A stretch of 64,000 nt of DNA from Caballeronia insecticola (GTDB lineage: Bacteria; Pseudomonadota; Gammaproteobacteria; Burkholderiales; Burkholderiaceae). The position numbers were made by a program, and so were the translations under genes. This document shows positions 52,291 through 62,278 of the stretch, one piece after another (within the stretch, counting starts at the first letter, position 1; every line of letters starts with the position of its first letter). Under the pieces are notes generated by a model, which saw nothing but the letters and a program-made list of their open reading frames with translations, made no database searches and was not told the DNA's origin. The stretch lies in assembly GCF_000402035.1 (NCBI RefSeq), contig NC_021294.1, positions 806,001-870,000 of the forward strand, written 5' to 3'.

Positions 52291-53691
52291 TCAGAACACG
52301 TTGACGGGCACATTCACCATCAGTCGATATACGTTGCTCGTGCCGTCCGGATAGTAGGCGCTGTTGCTGTGATGATGCATGTAGTAGAACTTGACAGACG
52401 TGTTCTTGAACTTGCCGTCAGGCACCGTATAGCTCGGAATTACGCCAATTTCGTAGTGCGTACCGTGCAGCGGTTGTCCGTTGATCGTGTAGTTGGCTGC
52501 CTGTGCGGAACCGCCGTCGGCCATCGCGCTGCCGTCCGCGCCCCAGCCGTAAGCACCCCACATCGTGAACTTGAGTCCCGGTGCGCCGTACTCCTTCATG
52601 TTGAGCGTGTACGACAGGCTCACGGACTTTTCATGCGGCTGGTTGTAGTCCACATCGAGCGAGTTCGACAGATAATCGCCCGCCGACTGGCCGATGTAGT
52701 CGAACGTCTGGTCGCTCACGATCTGCTGGAAAGCGAACTGCACCGTATGCGCGCCGTGCGTGCCGGCGAGCGCAAGCGAATACGCGTTGTTGGTGATCGC
52801 GCCCTGCCGCTTGTCACCGATCGCGCCGGTGTAGTAATAGTTCAACGAGCCGGTCCAGCGAATCGACTTCGGATCGCCGATGCTTTGCGTCGCCGTCAGA
52901 TAGTATTGCTGCCAGACATCGTTCGCGATGCTGCCGTACAGCGACACGGCCGTGTCGTCGCCGCGCGTCCAGTCGCCGCCGAAGTACGTGAAGCGCGAGA
53001 TATGCGTGCCGCCGTATTCGGTGGTCAGCCCGGTGACGGTCGTCATGCCGCGCGCGAGCACGCCGTCGACGGTACCGGCTTTCAGCGTGAGATCCTTGAT
53101 TTCGTCGCTCGCGAGCGAGAAGCCGCGATACGTTGGCGGCAGCGCGCGGTTGTCGTGCGGCACGAGGAACGGGTTGTCGAAGAGCTGCTGACCGTACTTC
53201 AGCACCGTGTTCGACACGCGCGCCTTCACGTCCCACACGCCCGGATACGCCCACGCGAGCTGATTCGATCCGCCGCCGTCCGTGCCCACATGCACGCGAT
53301 TGCCCGCGCCAACCCCGCCGTTCAGCTTGAATGCGCCGAACAGCGACACGTCGCCGCCCAGGCCGATCAAGCCCTTCGTATAGCCCGATTCGAACACGGC
53401 CTGCGCGCCGAGCACCCATGCATCCTTTTTGCCGGCGCCCTTGAACTCGTCGTGCTCGGTGAAGGAACGCATCAACAGATTCAGATGCGAATCCTCGATG
53501 AAGCCCTTCGCCTTCGCCTGATTGCTCACCGGCGCGTCGGCTTCGGTGTTGGGCGGCGAATCCGGCGGCGCTTCGGTGTGACGCGAAGGCGCATCGGTGA
53601 CGGTTTCATCGGCGTGTGCGGCGACGGTCGCGGCCATGACACCGCTGAACAACAAAATCGAAAGCGCGAGTGAACGTTTTTGTTTTTTCAC
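52291..53691 (-). CDS. OprD-family outer membrane porin
   Basis: A 466-residue beta-barrel protein of the OprD family, which takes up amino acids, peptides or small acids. It has a signal peptide (cleavage near AHADE), GFIEDSHLNLLMRSF, a KVRVSNT-like stretch (KARVSNTVLKYGQQLFDNP), GFSLASDEI and the terminal Phe in MVNVPVNVF. It lies directly after the oppABCDF operon on the same strand, which suggests it passes the peptides that Opp imports. Confidence 0.93.
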   Translation of the reverse strand: MKKQKRSLALSILLFSGVMAATVAAHADETVTDAPSRHTEAPPDSPPNTEADAPVSNQAKAKGFIEDSHLNLLMRSFTEHDEFKGAGKKDAWVLGAQAVFESGYTKGLIGLGGDVSLFGAFKLNGGVGAGNRVHVGTDGGGSNQLAWAYPGVWDVKARVSNTVLKYGQQLFDNPFLVPHDNRALPPTYRGFSLASDEIKDLTLKAGTVDGVLARGMTTVTGLTTEYGGTHISRFTYFGGDWTRGDDTAVSLYGSIANDVWQQYYLTATQSIGDPKSIRWTGSLNYYYTGAIGDKRQGAITNNAYSLALAGTHGAHTVQFAFQQIVSDQTFDYIGQSAGDYLSNSLDVDYNQPHEKSVSLSYTLNMKEYGAPGLKFTMWGAYGWGADGSAMADGGSAQAANYTINGQPLHGTHYEIGVIPSYTVPDGKFKNTSVKFYYMHHHSNSAYYPDGTSNVYRLMVNVPVNVF

Positions 53692-53919
53692 GAAAAGATC
53701 TCCACTTATTGATTCAACTGCTGACGTTTCTTTCGAAAATAAGGATGCCTAATCGACCTTTTCCGAAACCCGTAAAACCCGGGTGGAAAGGCGGACAGGT
53801 GAATAGGCGGACGGGCTGAAGACCGGCGGGCACGCGCATGCGCGTGCCGCCGCGATCAATGGGCGTTTATTGCGGGGTGGCTATTTCCTTCAAGTTTTTA
53901 TAATCGATGCGAGGGTTTT

Positions 53920-54903
53920 TCAGGCAAACAAACAAGCCGCCGATGCACCCGGCCCCAGCGTGCGCAAGGCCGGCACTTCGTTCGAGCAGCGTGCCTGCGC
54001 CATCGGGCAGCGCGTGTGGAACACGCAGCCGGAAGGCGGATTGATCGGGCTCGGAATATCGCCCGACAGAATCTGCACGACCTTGCCGCGCTCGACCGCC
54101 GGATCGGGCACCGGCACCGCCGAGAGCAACGCGCGCGTGTACGGATGGCGCGGCGTGTCGTAGAGCACGTGCTTGTCGGCCAGTTCCATCACGCGGCCGA
54201 GATACATCACCATCACGCGATCGGAAATGTGCCGCACCACGGCCAGATCGTGCGCGATGAAAATGAGCGCGAGCTTCATCTCCTTCTGAAGCGACTTGAG
54301 CAGATTGACGATCTGCGCCTGAATCGAGACATCGAGCGCGGACACCGGTTCGTCGCAGATCACGAGCTTCGGCTCGACGATCAACGCGCGCGCAATGCCG
54401 ATACGCTGGCACTGCCCGCCCGAGAACTCGTGCGGATAACGGTTGATCATCTGCTCGCGCAGGCCGACGCGGGCCATCATCGCGCGCACGCGGGCGTCGA
54501 TTTCGCCCTTGGCGCAGTCCGGCCGATGCTCGACAAGCGGCTCCGCAATGATCTGCCCGATCGTCATGCGCGGGTCCAGCGACGCGAGCGGGTCCTGAAA
54601 GATCATCTGCACGTCGCCGCGCACGCGATGCCATTCACGCTTCGACGCGTTCGACAACTGCGCGCCCATCCACACGATGTCGCCGCCCGTCGCGGGAATC
54701 AGGTTCAAAATCGCGCGCGACAAGGTGGACTTGCCGCAGCCCGACTCCCCGACCACGCCGAGCGTCTCGCCCGCCTTCAGGTCGAAGCTCACGCCATCGA
54801 CCGCCTTGAGCGTGCGGCGCGGCGCCCACGGCAGACGGCTCTTCGCCTTCACCTGGAAATGCACGCGCATGTCGCGCACGGAAAGAATCGTCGCGTCAGA
54901 CAT
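53920..54903 (-). CDS. oppF: Oligopeptide ABC transporter ATPase OppF
   Basis: A 327-residue ATPase with Walker A GESGCGKSTL, signature FSGGQCQR, Walker B LVICDEPVSALD and the C-terminal oligopeptide (HPY-type) region SGCVFHTRCPMAQARC. It pairs with OppD to energise peptide import. It overlaps oppD by 8 bases. Confidence 0.95.
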   Translation of the reverse strand: MSDATILSVRDMRVHFQVKAKSRLPWAPRRTLKAVDGVSFDLKAGETLGVVGESGCGKSTLSRAILNLIPATGGDIVWMGAQLSNASKREWHRVRGDVQMIFQDPLASLDPRMTIGQIIAEPLVEHRPDCAKGEIDARVRAMMARVGLREQMINRYPHEFSGGQCQRIGIARALIVEPKLVICDEPVSALDVSIQAQIVNLLKSLQKEMKLALIFIAHDLAVVRHISDRVMVMYLGRVMELADKHVLYDTPRHPYTRALLSAVPVPDPAVERGKVVQILSGDIPSPINPPSGCVFHTRCPMAQARCSNEVPALRTLGPGASAACLFA

Positions 54904-55891
54904 GGCTCGGTTCCTGATAGCGGGTTTTCATCTCGTCGACGGGACGATGGCACGCGCGCAGCCAGTGCGTGCCGACAGTTTCGAGCGCAGGCGCCCGATG
55001 CGCGCACTCGTCGGTCGCATCGGCGCAACGTTCGTGGAACGGGCAGCCCGCGGGCGGATTCGCCATGTTCGGCGGATTGCCGGGAATGCCGGTCAGCTCG
55101 CCGCCGTCGTGGTCGAGTCGCGGCAATGCGCGCAACAGGCCGATGGTGTACGGATGCGAAGGCTTCGCGAAGAGCGTCGGCGCGTCGCATTGCTCCATCA
55201 CGCGGCCGCCGTACATCACCATGACCTTCTCGCACAAGCCGGCAACCACGCCGAGATCATGCGTGATCAGCACGATCGACGTGCCGAAGTCGTGCTGCAG
55301 ATTGCGCAGCAGTTGCAGGATCTGCGCCTGTACGGTGACGTCGAGCGCGGTGGTCGGTTCGTCGGCGAACAGCACTTCGGGCTCGCACAGCAAGGCCATC
55401 GCGATCATCACGCGCTGCCGCATGCCGCCCGACAACTCGTGCGGATACTGCCCGATGCGATGCGCCGCCTCGGGAATGCGCACGGCTTCGAGCATGGCGA
55501 TTGCGCGCTTCTTCGCTTCGCGGCGCGTGACGTTCTTGTGCAGTTCCAGCACTTCCGTCATCTGCCGCTCGATCGTCAGATACGGATTGAGCGAACTCAT
55601 CGGGTCCTGAAAGATCATCGAGAGGCGATTGCCGCGGATGCGGTTCATCGCCCGATCGCCGAGGCCGATCAGATTCTGCCCGCGATACAGCGCCTGCCCC
55701 GTTGCGCGCCCGTTCGATGCGAGCAGCCCGAGCATGGCGAGCACGCTCTGGCTCTTGCCCGAACCCGATTCCCCGACGATGCCGAGCGTCTCGCCCTCTT
55801 CCAGCGTGAAGTTCACGCCGTTGACGGCGCGCACGGCGGCGTCGTGCGTCTTGAATTCGACTTGCAGATTGTTGACTTCGAGTAGCGGCAT
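54896..55891 (-). CDS. oppD: Oligopeptide ABC transporter ATPase OppD
   Basis: A 331-residue ATPase with Walker A GESGSGKSQ, signature LSGGMRQR, Walker B LFADEPTTALD and the Cys-containing C-terminal region AGCPFHERCADATDEC. It lies 3 bases from oppC and overlaps oppF by 8. Confidence 0.95.
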   Translation of the reverse strand: MPLLEVNNLQVEFKTHDAAVRAVNGVNFTLEEGETLGIVGESGSGKSQSVLAMLGLLASNGRATGQALYRGQNLIGLGDRAMNRIRGNRLSMIFQDPMSSLNPYLTIERQMTEVLELHKNVTRREAKKRAIAMLEAVRIPEAAHRIGQYPHELSGGMRQRVMIAMALLCEPEVLFADEPTTALDVTVQAQILQLLRNLQHDFGTSIVLITHDLGVVAGLCEKVMVMYGGRVMEQCDAPTLFAKPSHPYTIGLLRALPRLDHDGGELTGIPGNPPNMANPPAGCPFHERCADATDECAHRAPALETVGTHWLRACHRPVDEMKTRYQEPSHV

Positions 55892-55894
55892 GGC

Positions 55895-56785
55895 TCACCT
55901 GTCCTTCGGATCGAGTGCGTCGCGCAGCCCGTCGCCGACAAAGTTGATGCAATAGAGCGTGATCGACAAAAGCGCCGCGGGAAACAGCAGAATCCACGGC
56001 GACGATTCCATCACGCCGACGCCGTCCTGAATCAGCACGCCCCAGCTTGTCATCGGTTCCTGCACGCCGAGGCCCAGGAACGACAGCACCGATTCCGTGA
56101 GGATCACGGCGGGCACGGTGACGGTCGTGTAGATCGCGACGATGCCGAGCAGATTCGGCACCACATGCCGCGTGATGATGCGCCGCGTCGGCACGCCGAT
56201 CGCGCGCGCCGCTTCGACATACTCCTTCGAGCGGATCGACAGCGTCTGGCCGCGCACGACGCGCGCCATGTCCATCCACGAGAACACCGTGATGGTGATC
56301 ACGACGAGATAGAACTCGCGCCCGAGCAGCGTCACCATCAGGATCGCGATGAGCAGATACGGAATGGCGTACATCATGTCGACGATGCGCATCATCGCGT
56401 TGTCGACGCGCCCGCCGACGAAGCCCGCGACCGCGCCCCACACGATGCCGAGCGTCACCGACGTGAGCGTGGCGAGCGCGCCGATCATCAGCGACACGCG
56501 GCCGCCGATCAGGCAACGCACGAGCAGGTCGCGGCCGGTGTCGTCGGTGCCGAAGAGATGCCAGTGATCGAACGTGGGCGGCGTGCCGGCCGCGTTCCAG
56601 TCGGTGGAATCGAACGCGTTCGGCAACAGCCACGGTCCGATGATGCACGCGAGCGTGATCAGCACGAGCAGCGCGAGACTCACGACCGCGGCCTTGTTGC
56701 GCAGGAAACGCGCACGCGCGTCCTGCCACGGGCTGCGGCCCGCCACCGCACGGTCGAGCATGGGGGCCAGAGAAGCAGATTTCAT
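55895..56785 (-). CDS. oppC: Oligopeptide ABC transporter permease OppC
   Basis: A 296-residue permease with an N-terminal cytoplasmic tail, membrane helix (AAVVSLALLVLITLACIIGPW), a periplasmic loop and the BPD_transp_1 domain with the coupling EAARAIGVPTRRIITRHVVPN segment. Forms the channel with OppB. Confidence 0.95.
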   Translation of the reverse strand: MKSASLAPMLDRAVAGRSPWQDARARFLRNKAAVVSLALLVLITLACIIGPWLLPNAFDSTDWNAAGTPPTFDHWHLFGTDDTGRDLLVRCLIGGRVSLMIGALATLTSVTLGIVWGAVAGFVGGRVDNAMMRIVDMMYAIPYLLIAILMVTLLGREFYLVVITITVFSWMDMARVVRGQTLSIRSKEYVEAARAIGVPTRRIITRHVVPNLLGIVAIYTTVTVPAVILTESVLSFLGLGVQEPMTSWGVLIQDGVGVMESSPWILLFPAALLSITLYCINFVGDGLRDALDPKDR

Positions 56786-56795
56786 GAGACGCCCT

Positions 56796-57716
56796 TTAGT
56801 AGCGGATCTTCGGATCGAGCCACGCGTACGCGAGATCGACCAGCAGGTTGAGCAGCACGGCGACCACCGTGACGAGCACGACGAGGCCGAGCACGAGCGT
56901 GTAATCGCGATTGGCCGCGCCGTTCACGATCAGCTTGCCGATGCCCGGAATCGAGAACACCGACTCCGTGACGACCGCCGCCGTGATCGACGAAATCGCG
57001 AGCGGGCCGATCACCGACACGACAGGAATCAGCGTGGGTTTGAGCGCGTGGCGCAGCACGATGGTGCGCATCGGCAGGCCTTTCGCGCGCGCCGTGCGGA
57101 TGTAGTTCGTGTTCAGCACTTCGATCAGGCCCGCGCGCGTCACGCGGCCGACCGTCGCGACGTTGATCATCGCGAGCAGCGCGACGGGCAGCACCATGTA
57201 GCGCACTTCGAAGCTGTTCCAGCCGCCCGCGGGCAGCCACTTCAGCAGAATCGCGAAGACGAGGATCAGCACCGGCCCGAGCACGAACGACGGAAACACG
57301 TTGCCCGCATTGCTGACGAGCATGAGCGCATAGTCAACGATGCTGTTGCGCCGCAGCGCCGCGACCACGCCGAGCGCGACGCCGATCACGATGGCGAGCA
57401 GCATTGCCACGCCGCCGATCGCGAGCGACACCGGCAAGGCCCGCAGCACGAGCTGGTTGACGCTCCAGTCGGCATAGCGGAATGACGCGCCGAGATCGCC
57501 GTGCACGAGGCCGTCGAGATAGAGCAGATACTGCTTCCACAGCGGCTCGCCGAGGTGATATTTCGCCTGCAGATTGGCGAGCACTTCGGCGGAGACCTTG
57601 CGCTCGCCGTCGAACGGACCGCCGGGCGTCGCGTGCATCAACAAATAGCAGACCGTGATGACGATCAGCAGCGTCGGCAGCGTGAGAAGCACGCGCCGCA
57701 ACGTGTAGGACCACAT
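56796..57716 (-). CDS. oppB: Oligopeptide ABC transporter permease OppB
   Basis: A 306-residue permease closely following the OppB pattern: MHATPGGPFDGERKV near the start, ANLQAKYHLGEPLWKQY, the coupling motif NYIRTARAKGLPMRTIVLRH and the end YAWLDPKIRY. The match in length and ends supports OppB rather than DppB. Confidence 0.96.
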   Translation of the reverse strand: MWSYTLRRVLLTLPTLLIVITVCYLLMHATPGGPFDGERKVSAEVLANLQAKYHLGEPLWKQYLLYLDGLVHGDLGASFRYADWSVNQLVLRALPVSLAIGGVAMLLAIVIGVALGVVAALRRNSIVDYALMLVSNAGNVFPSFVLGPVLILVFAILLKWLPAGGWNSFEVRYMVLPVALLAMINVATVGRVTRAGLIEVLNTNYIRTARAKGLPMRTIVLRHALKPTLIPVVSVIGPLAISSITAAVVTESVFSIPGIGKLIVNGAANRDYTLVLGLVVLVTVVAVLLNLLVDLAYAWLDPKIRY

Positions 57717-57741
57717 GAGCGTTTCTCCGTTGCGTCAGGCG

Positions 57742-59382
57742 TCAGTGCTTGACGATGTAGAGATCTTTGCTGCCGTAATGATCCATCGGATTCTTGAGCG
57801 AATAACCGCCGACGTAGCTCTTCACGAGGCGCGGCAGGCCGTATTGCAGCAACGGCAGCATCGGATAGTCATCCATGATGATTTGTGCCGCCTGTGTTTG
57901 CAATTGCATGCGCTTCGCCAGATCGGTGGATTCGGACGCCTGCTTGATGATCGCTTCGGCCTTCGGATTGCAGTTGAAGTTGTCGTTCTGCGTGGACTTG
58001 CATTGCACGAGCGTCAGGAATGTGCTCGCGTCGTTATAGTCGGCCACCCAGCCGTTGCGGGCGACCTGAAAATCGCCGTCATGGCGCTTCTTGAGCAGCA
58101 CCTTGAATTCCATCGACTCGATATCCATGGTCAAACCCAGCTTCGACTTCCATTCGGACGCGATGAAAATCGCCATCTTCTTGTTGTAATCGCTCGTGTT
58201 CATCGCGAACTTGAGCTTCGTGCCCGGTTTCACGCCCGCCTGATCGAGCAGTTTCTTCGCTTCCTCGACGCGTTTCGCCATCGGCCACGACGCCCAGTCG
58301 TAGGTCGTGACGTTCCCGCCGCTTACGCCCTTCGGCAGCACGGAATAGAGCGGAATCTGGCCGTCGGCGGTCACGCGCTGGGCGAGCAGGTCACGGTCGA
58401 TGACCATCGACAACGCCTTGCGCACGCGCACGTCCTTCAGCAGCGGATCGCGATTGTTGAAGCTGTAGTAGCGCGTGCCGAGAATCAGCGAATTGCGGAT
58501 GTCGTTCGGAAACTGCTGGCGATATTTCGCGTAAGTGCCCGTCGGCAATTGGTACGTCATGTCGTTGTCGCCGGACTGGAACATCTTGACGTCGGTGTTT
58601 TCGTCTTCGATCGGCAGATACGTCACCTGCGTCAACTGAACGTTCGCCTTATCCCAGTAATTCGGATTCTTCGTCAGCACGATCTTGCTGTTGACCTGCC
58701 AGTCTTTCAGCTGAAAAGGACCGTTGGTCACGATGTTGCCGGGCTTCGTCCAGTCGCGGCCGAACTTCTCGACCGACGCGCGATGCACCGGCCCGAAGTT
58801 CGGATTCGACATCAGTTCCGGCAGGAAAGGCACGGAACCATCGGTCTTCACTTCGACGGTGTTCGCATCGATGGCGCGCACGCCTAGCGCGCTCGTGGGC
58901 TTCTTGCCGGCCGCGATGTCCGCGCCGTTCTGGATGAACGGCCCGAACACGCCTGCATACGACGATGCCGTTTTCGGATCGAGGAATCGCTGGCAGCCGT
59001 ACACGACATCGTTTGCGCTCACGGCGTCGCCATTGGACCAGCGCGCGTTCTTGCGCAGATGGAAGATCCAGGTGGTGGCGTCCTTCTGCTCCCATTTTTC
59101 CGCGAGGCCGGGCACGACCACGCCGTCGCCATTCGTGCCGGTCATGCTCTCGAACAGATCGCGTGCGAGATTGGCCGCCACGACCGACTCCACCAGCGCC
59201 GGATCCAGCGTCTCGACTTCCGACCCGTTATTGCGCACCAGCTCCTGCTTCGCCGCGAGCGTGACATTGGACGGCACGATGGCGGCCGTCGCGTTCAGCG
59301 CGGCGGCGGCAAGCACGAGCGCCGCGGCGGCGGCGATAGTCGTGCGCGGAATGGATGCGTGGTGAGCGGCAAAAAACTTCAT
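57742..59382 (-). CDS. oppA: Oligopeptide-binding protein OppA
   Basis: A 546-residue periplasmic binding protein (SBP family 5). After a signal peptide (cleavage near ATAA) it has EVETLDPALVESVVAANLARDLFESM, WSNGDAVSANDVVYGCQRFLDP and NPNYWDKANVQLTQVTYL, close to the OppA/MppA group. AAGGAGG lies 7 bases before the ATG. First gene of the operon oppABCDF. Confidence 0.95.
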   Translation of the reverse strand: MKFFAAHHASIPRTTIAAAAALVLAAAALNATAAIVPSNVTLAAKQELVRNNGSEVETLDPALVESVVAANLARDLFESMTGTNGDGVVVPGLAEKWEQKDATTWIFHLRKNARWSNGDAVSANDVVYGCQRFLDPKTASSYAGVFGPFIQNGADIAAGKKPTSALGVRAIDANTVEVKTDGSVPFLPELMSNPNFGPVHRASVEKFGRDWTKPGNIVTNGPFQLKDWQVNSKIVLTKNPNYWDKANVQLTQVTYLPIEDENTDVKMFQSGDNDMTYQLPTGTYAKYRQQFPNDIRNSLILGTRYYSFNNRDPLLKDVRVRKALSMVIDRDLLAQRVTADGQIPLYSVLPKGVSGGNVTTYDWASWPMAKRVEEAKKLLDQAGVKPGTKLKFAMNTSDYNKKMAIFIASEWKSKLGLTMDIESMEFKVLLKKRHDGDFQVARNGWVADYNDASTFLTLVQCKSTQNDNFNCNPKAEAIIKQASESTDLAKRMQLQTQAAQIIMDDYPMLPLLQYGLPRLVKSYVGGYSLKNPMDHYGSKDLYIVKH

Positions 59383-59462
59383 GGGAGTCCTCCTTCTTTA
59401 TCTCGTGTAATTCGACGTCGCATTGCGTGAAATTGCATGGACGCGTGACGGCTCGCGCCCCT

Positions 59463-59490
59463 TCTGTTTATCCAAAACAAGATAAACAGA
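59463..59490. promoter_or_regulatory. Perfect inverted repeat upstream of oppA
   Basis: TCTGTTTATC at 59463-59472 and GATAAACAGA at 59481-59490 form a perfect 10-base inverted repeat with 8 bases between, about 80 bases before the oppA start. It has no T-run, so an operator is more likely than a terminator. The rest of the 428-base gap between oppA and the LysR gene (59383-59810) is AT-rich with no gene. Confidence 0.5.
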
Positions 59491-59810
59491 GGAAACATTA
59501 GCAAACCTAACAAAAACCTTTCTACTGCGTATTCAAATTATGCGAGAACCGCGCGGGCTGTGGCGTTCGGCGCGTTTTTATTACATCGACGCTTTCATTC
59601 GCGCTTCAGGCTGGCGGCGAGTATTTCGCATCAATAAGACGGATGCCACTCACATGTGCTTATACTCATTAAGTTTTTCGAATAGTCGTTCGTTTCACCC
59701 GTCAACCGTGACTACGGTCACGAACCGGCGACACAGGGATAGAGCGGCAAGTGCTTGTTTCCTATAAGATCTGCGTCGCCGTCAACAGTCGCCTCACAGC
59801 CGTTTGCAAG

Positions 59811-60713
59811 ATGATCCGTTTCCGCCAGATCGAGGCTTTTCGCAGCCTCATCATGACCGGCACCAGTGTCGGCGCCGCAAAAAAGCTGCACGTCACCCAG
59901 CCCGCCATCAGCCGCCTGATCGCCGATCTCGAAGCCGATCTCGGCTTCAGCCTGTTTTCGCGCATCGGCGGCCGCCTGAATCCGACGACCGCGGGACTGC
60001 GCTTCTATAAGTCCGTCGAGGAGAATTTCCTCGGGCTGGAGCGTCTCAAACAGGTCGCCGACATGATTCGCGAGGAAGCCTCCGATGGCCTCACCGTCGC
60101 GTGCATGCCCGTGCTTGCGACCACGCTGCTGCCGCCCGTCATCGCCGATTTCACCGAGCGCCATCCCGGCGTGCCGATCAAGGTGGATTCCGTGAAAGTG
60201 CCTGAAGTGCTCGTCAACCTGCAGAACCACAAGGCCGATATCGCGTTGAGCCTCGCGTTTCCGGCGGTCGCGGGTATCGAAGTGGAGACGTTGCTGAAGG
60301 CGCGGGCATCGTGCGCGATGCCTGCCACGCACAAGCTCGCCAAAAAGAAAACCGTGCGTCCGGCGGACTTGCGCGGCGAAAAGCTGATCGGCTGGCTGCC
60401 GAATTCGCGCCAGCCTTACGAGGCCGAGCAATCGCTGATCTCGGCCACGGAAGACCGGCCGCGCTACACCGTTTTCACCGACACGGCGCACACGCGTTAC
60501 GCGATGGTCGCGGGCGGACTGGGCATTTCGATCGTCGAGCCGTTCGCGGCGAAGGTGTGGCGCGCGCACGGCGTCGTCGTGCGGCCGTTCGAAGCGGATA
60601 TCGAGTACGAATATGCGCTGTCCTATCCGAGCAGCGGCATCCGCTCGGATCTCGTCACGTCGTTTCGCAACGCGGTGAAGCGTGTTGTGGAGCGGTATTC
60701 GTTCGACGACTGA
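59811..60713 (+). CDS. LysR-family transcriptional regulator
   Basis: A 300-residue LysR regulator: winged-helix N-terminus RFRQIEAFRSLIMTGTSVGA, AAKKLHVTQPAISRLIADLE and a substrate-binding domain from about residue 92. It is divergent from the opp operon and thus its likely regulator. The ATG at 59811 fits the normal LysR N-terminus; the longer frame from 59751 does not. Confidence 0.93.
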   Translation: MIRFRQIEAFRSLIMTGTSVGAAKKLHVTQPAISRLIADLEADLGFSLFSRIGGRLNPTTAGLRFYKSVEENFLGLERLKQVADMIREEASDGLTVACMPVLATTLLPPVIADFTERHPGVPIKVDSVKVPEVLVNLQNHKADIALSLAFPAVAGIEVETLLKARASCAMPATHKLAKKKTVRPADLRGEKLIGWLPNSRQPYEAEQSLISATEDRPRYTVFTDTAHTRYAMVAGGLGISIVEPFAAKVWRAHGVVVRPFEADIEYEYALSYPSSGIRSDLVTSFRNAVKRVVERYSFDD

Positions 60714-60729
60714 GCCCTCGACGGCTGGA

Positions 60730-61197
60730 TCAACCGCCGAACAATTGCCGCGCCCGCTCGCGCATGTCGTCGGGCGATACGTCCTCGACGTGAGTTGCAA
60801 GCCACCAGACGTGGCCGAACGGGTCGCGCAGCTTGCCGCCGCGGTCGCCGTAGAACTGGGTTTCGACCGGGCGCAGGATTGTCGCGCCTTCGTCGACGGC
60901 GCGCTGCGCGACTGCATCGACGTCCGTCACGTAGAGGTGCAGCATGACGGGCGTCCCGCCGACCGACAGCGGCCCGACCGTACCGTAGTCGGGGAATTCG
61001 TCGCACAGGTAGATCACGTTGCCGCCGATCGACAACTCCGCGTGACCGACGCGCCCGTCCGGCTGGTCGATCCGGAACGTTTCGGTGGCGCCGAATACCT
61101 TCGTGTAGAACTCGATGGCGCTGGCGCAGCCGGCCACCGCCATGTACGGAATGACGCCGCGACGGTCATTCGGGATCGGATCGACTTGCGAAGCCAT
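60730..61197 (-). CDS. VOC-superfamily (glyoxalase-like) protein
   Basis: A 155-residue protein with one VOC domain: IPYMAVAGCASAIEFYTKVFGATE, RVGHAELSIGGNVIYL and YGDRGGKLRDPFGHVWWLATH. The His/Glu metal ligands of active glyoxalases are only partly evident. PhnB-like members bind small molecules. AAGGAG lies before the ATG. It converges with the LysR gene. Confidence 0.9.
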   Translation of the reverse strand: MASQVDPIPNDRRGVIPYMAVAGCASAIEFYTKVFGATETFRIDQPDGRVGHAELSIGGNVIYLCDEFPDYGTVGPLSVGGTPVMLHLYVTDVDAVAQRAVDEGATILRPVETQFYGDRGGKLRDPFGHVWWLATHVEDVSPDDMRERARQLFGG

Positions 61198-61451
61198 TGT
61201 CTGTCTCCTTGATGGGTGGCGGCCAGATTGCGGGCGCCCCGCCCGCGTTTCATTCGACACGACCGCCCCGCCAATGGTGCCCCGGCTTGCTCCGGCTCCG
61301 TGCATCGGGCATGCTGTGGCCCTCTTTCGTCGACGTCGCGCTTAACGTGCGGACGCGCTTCGCTTCATACTCTCGTCTGTGGCGCAGCGCCAACGGGACA
61401 CGGCGCGGCGGCAAACGCAGACACGGCGGCCCCAACTCACACGGAGCATTC

Positions 61452-62213
61452 ATGCACGATCTGAAAGGCAAATCGATCCTCATCACCGGCGCGAGCACCG
61501 GCATCGGCGCAGCGGCGGCGCGTGCGTTCGCGCAGTACGGCGCGAACGTCGCGGTTCACTACAACAGCTCGAAAGACAAAGCCGAGGAAGTCGCGAAAGA
61601 CGTGCGCGCGCTCGGCGTCTCGGCGATCACCGTCGGCGCCGACGTGCGCGATTCAAAAGCCATCGACGCCGCCGTCGCGCAAGTCGTCGACAGCTTCGGC
61701 AAGATCGATGTGCTCATCAACAACGCGGGCAGCCTCGTCAAGCGCGAGCCGCTCGCCTCCGTCACCGACGAACTGTTCGATGAAATCATGCACATCAACG
61801 CGCGCTCGGTGGTCGCGTTCACGCGCGCGGCGCTGCCCTCGCTGCGTTCGGGCGGCGGCGGCTCGATCATCAACGTGACGTCGGTCGCGGCGCGCAACGG
61901 CGGCGGTCCGGGCGCATTGCTCTACGCAGCATCGAAAGGCTTCGTCAGCACGATCACCAAAGGCATGGCCAAGGAGCTGATGCCCGACCGCATCCGCGTG
62001 AATGCCGTCGCGCCCGGCGTGATTCAGACGCCGTTCCAGGAACGCTTCACGACGCCCGAGCAACTCGAATCGTTCCGCAAAGCCATTCCGATGGGCTTCA
62101 TCGGCGAACCCGACGATTGCAGCGGCGCGTTCCTCTACCTCGCATCGGAAGCAATGTCGCGCTACGTGACGGGGCAAATCATCGATGTCAACGGCGGGCA
62201 ACTGATGCCGTGA
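61452..62213 (+). CDS. Short-chain dehydrogenase/reductase
   Basis: A 253-residue SDR: cofactor motif TGASTGIGAAAARAFAQYG, NNAGSLVKRE, catalytic Ser in NVTSVAARNG, YxxxK in LYAASKGFV and the end GQIIDVNGGQLMP. This classical FabG-like enzyme has unknown substrate. Confidence 0.93.
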   Translation: MHDLKGKSILITGASTGIGAAAARAFAQYGANVAVHYNSSKDKAEEVAKDVRALGVSAITVGADVRDSKAIDAAVAQVVDSFGKIDVLINNAGSLVKREPLASVTDELFDEIMHINARSVVAFTRAALPSLRSGGGGSIINVTSVAARNGGGPGALLYAASKGFVSTITKGMAKELMPDRIRVNAVAPGVIQTPFQERFTTPEQLESFRKAIPMGFIGEPDDCSGAFLYLASEAMSRYVTGQIIDVNGGQLMP

Positions 62214-62278
62214 GCTTTAAGTTGCGCATGGTATAAGCGCTTGATCTTGGTCGCACGCAATAAAGGAGAACGTAGGAG

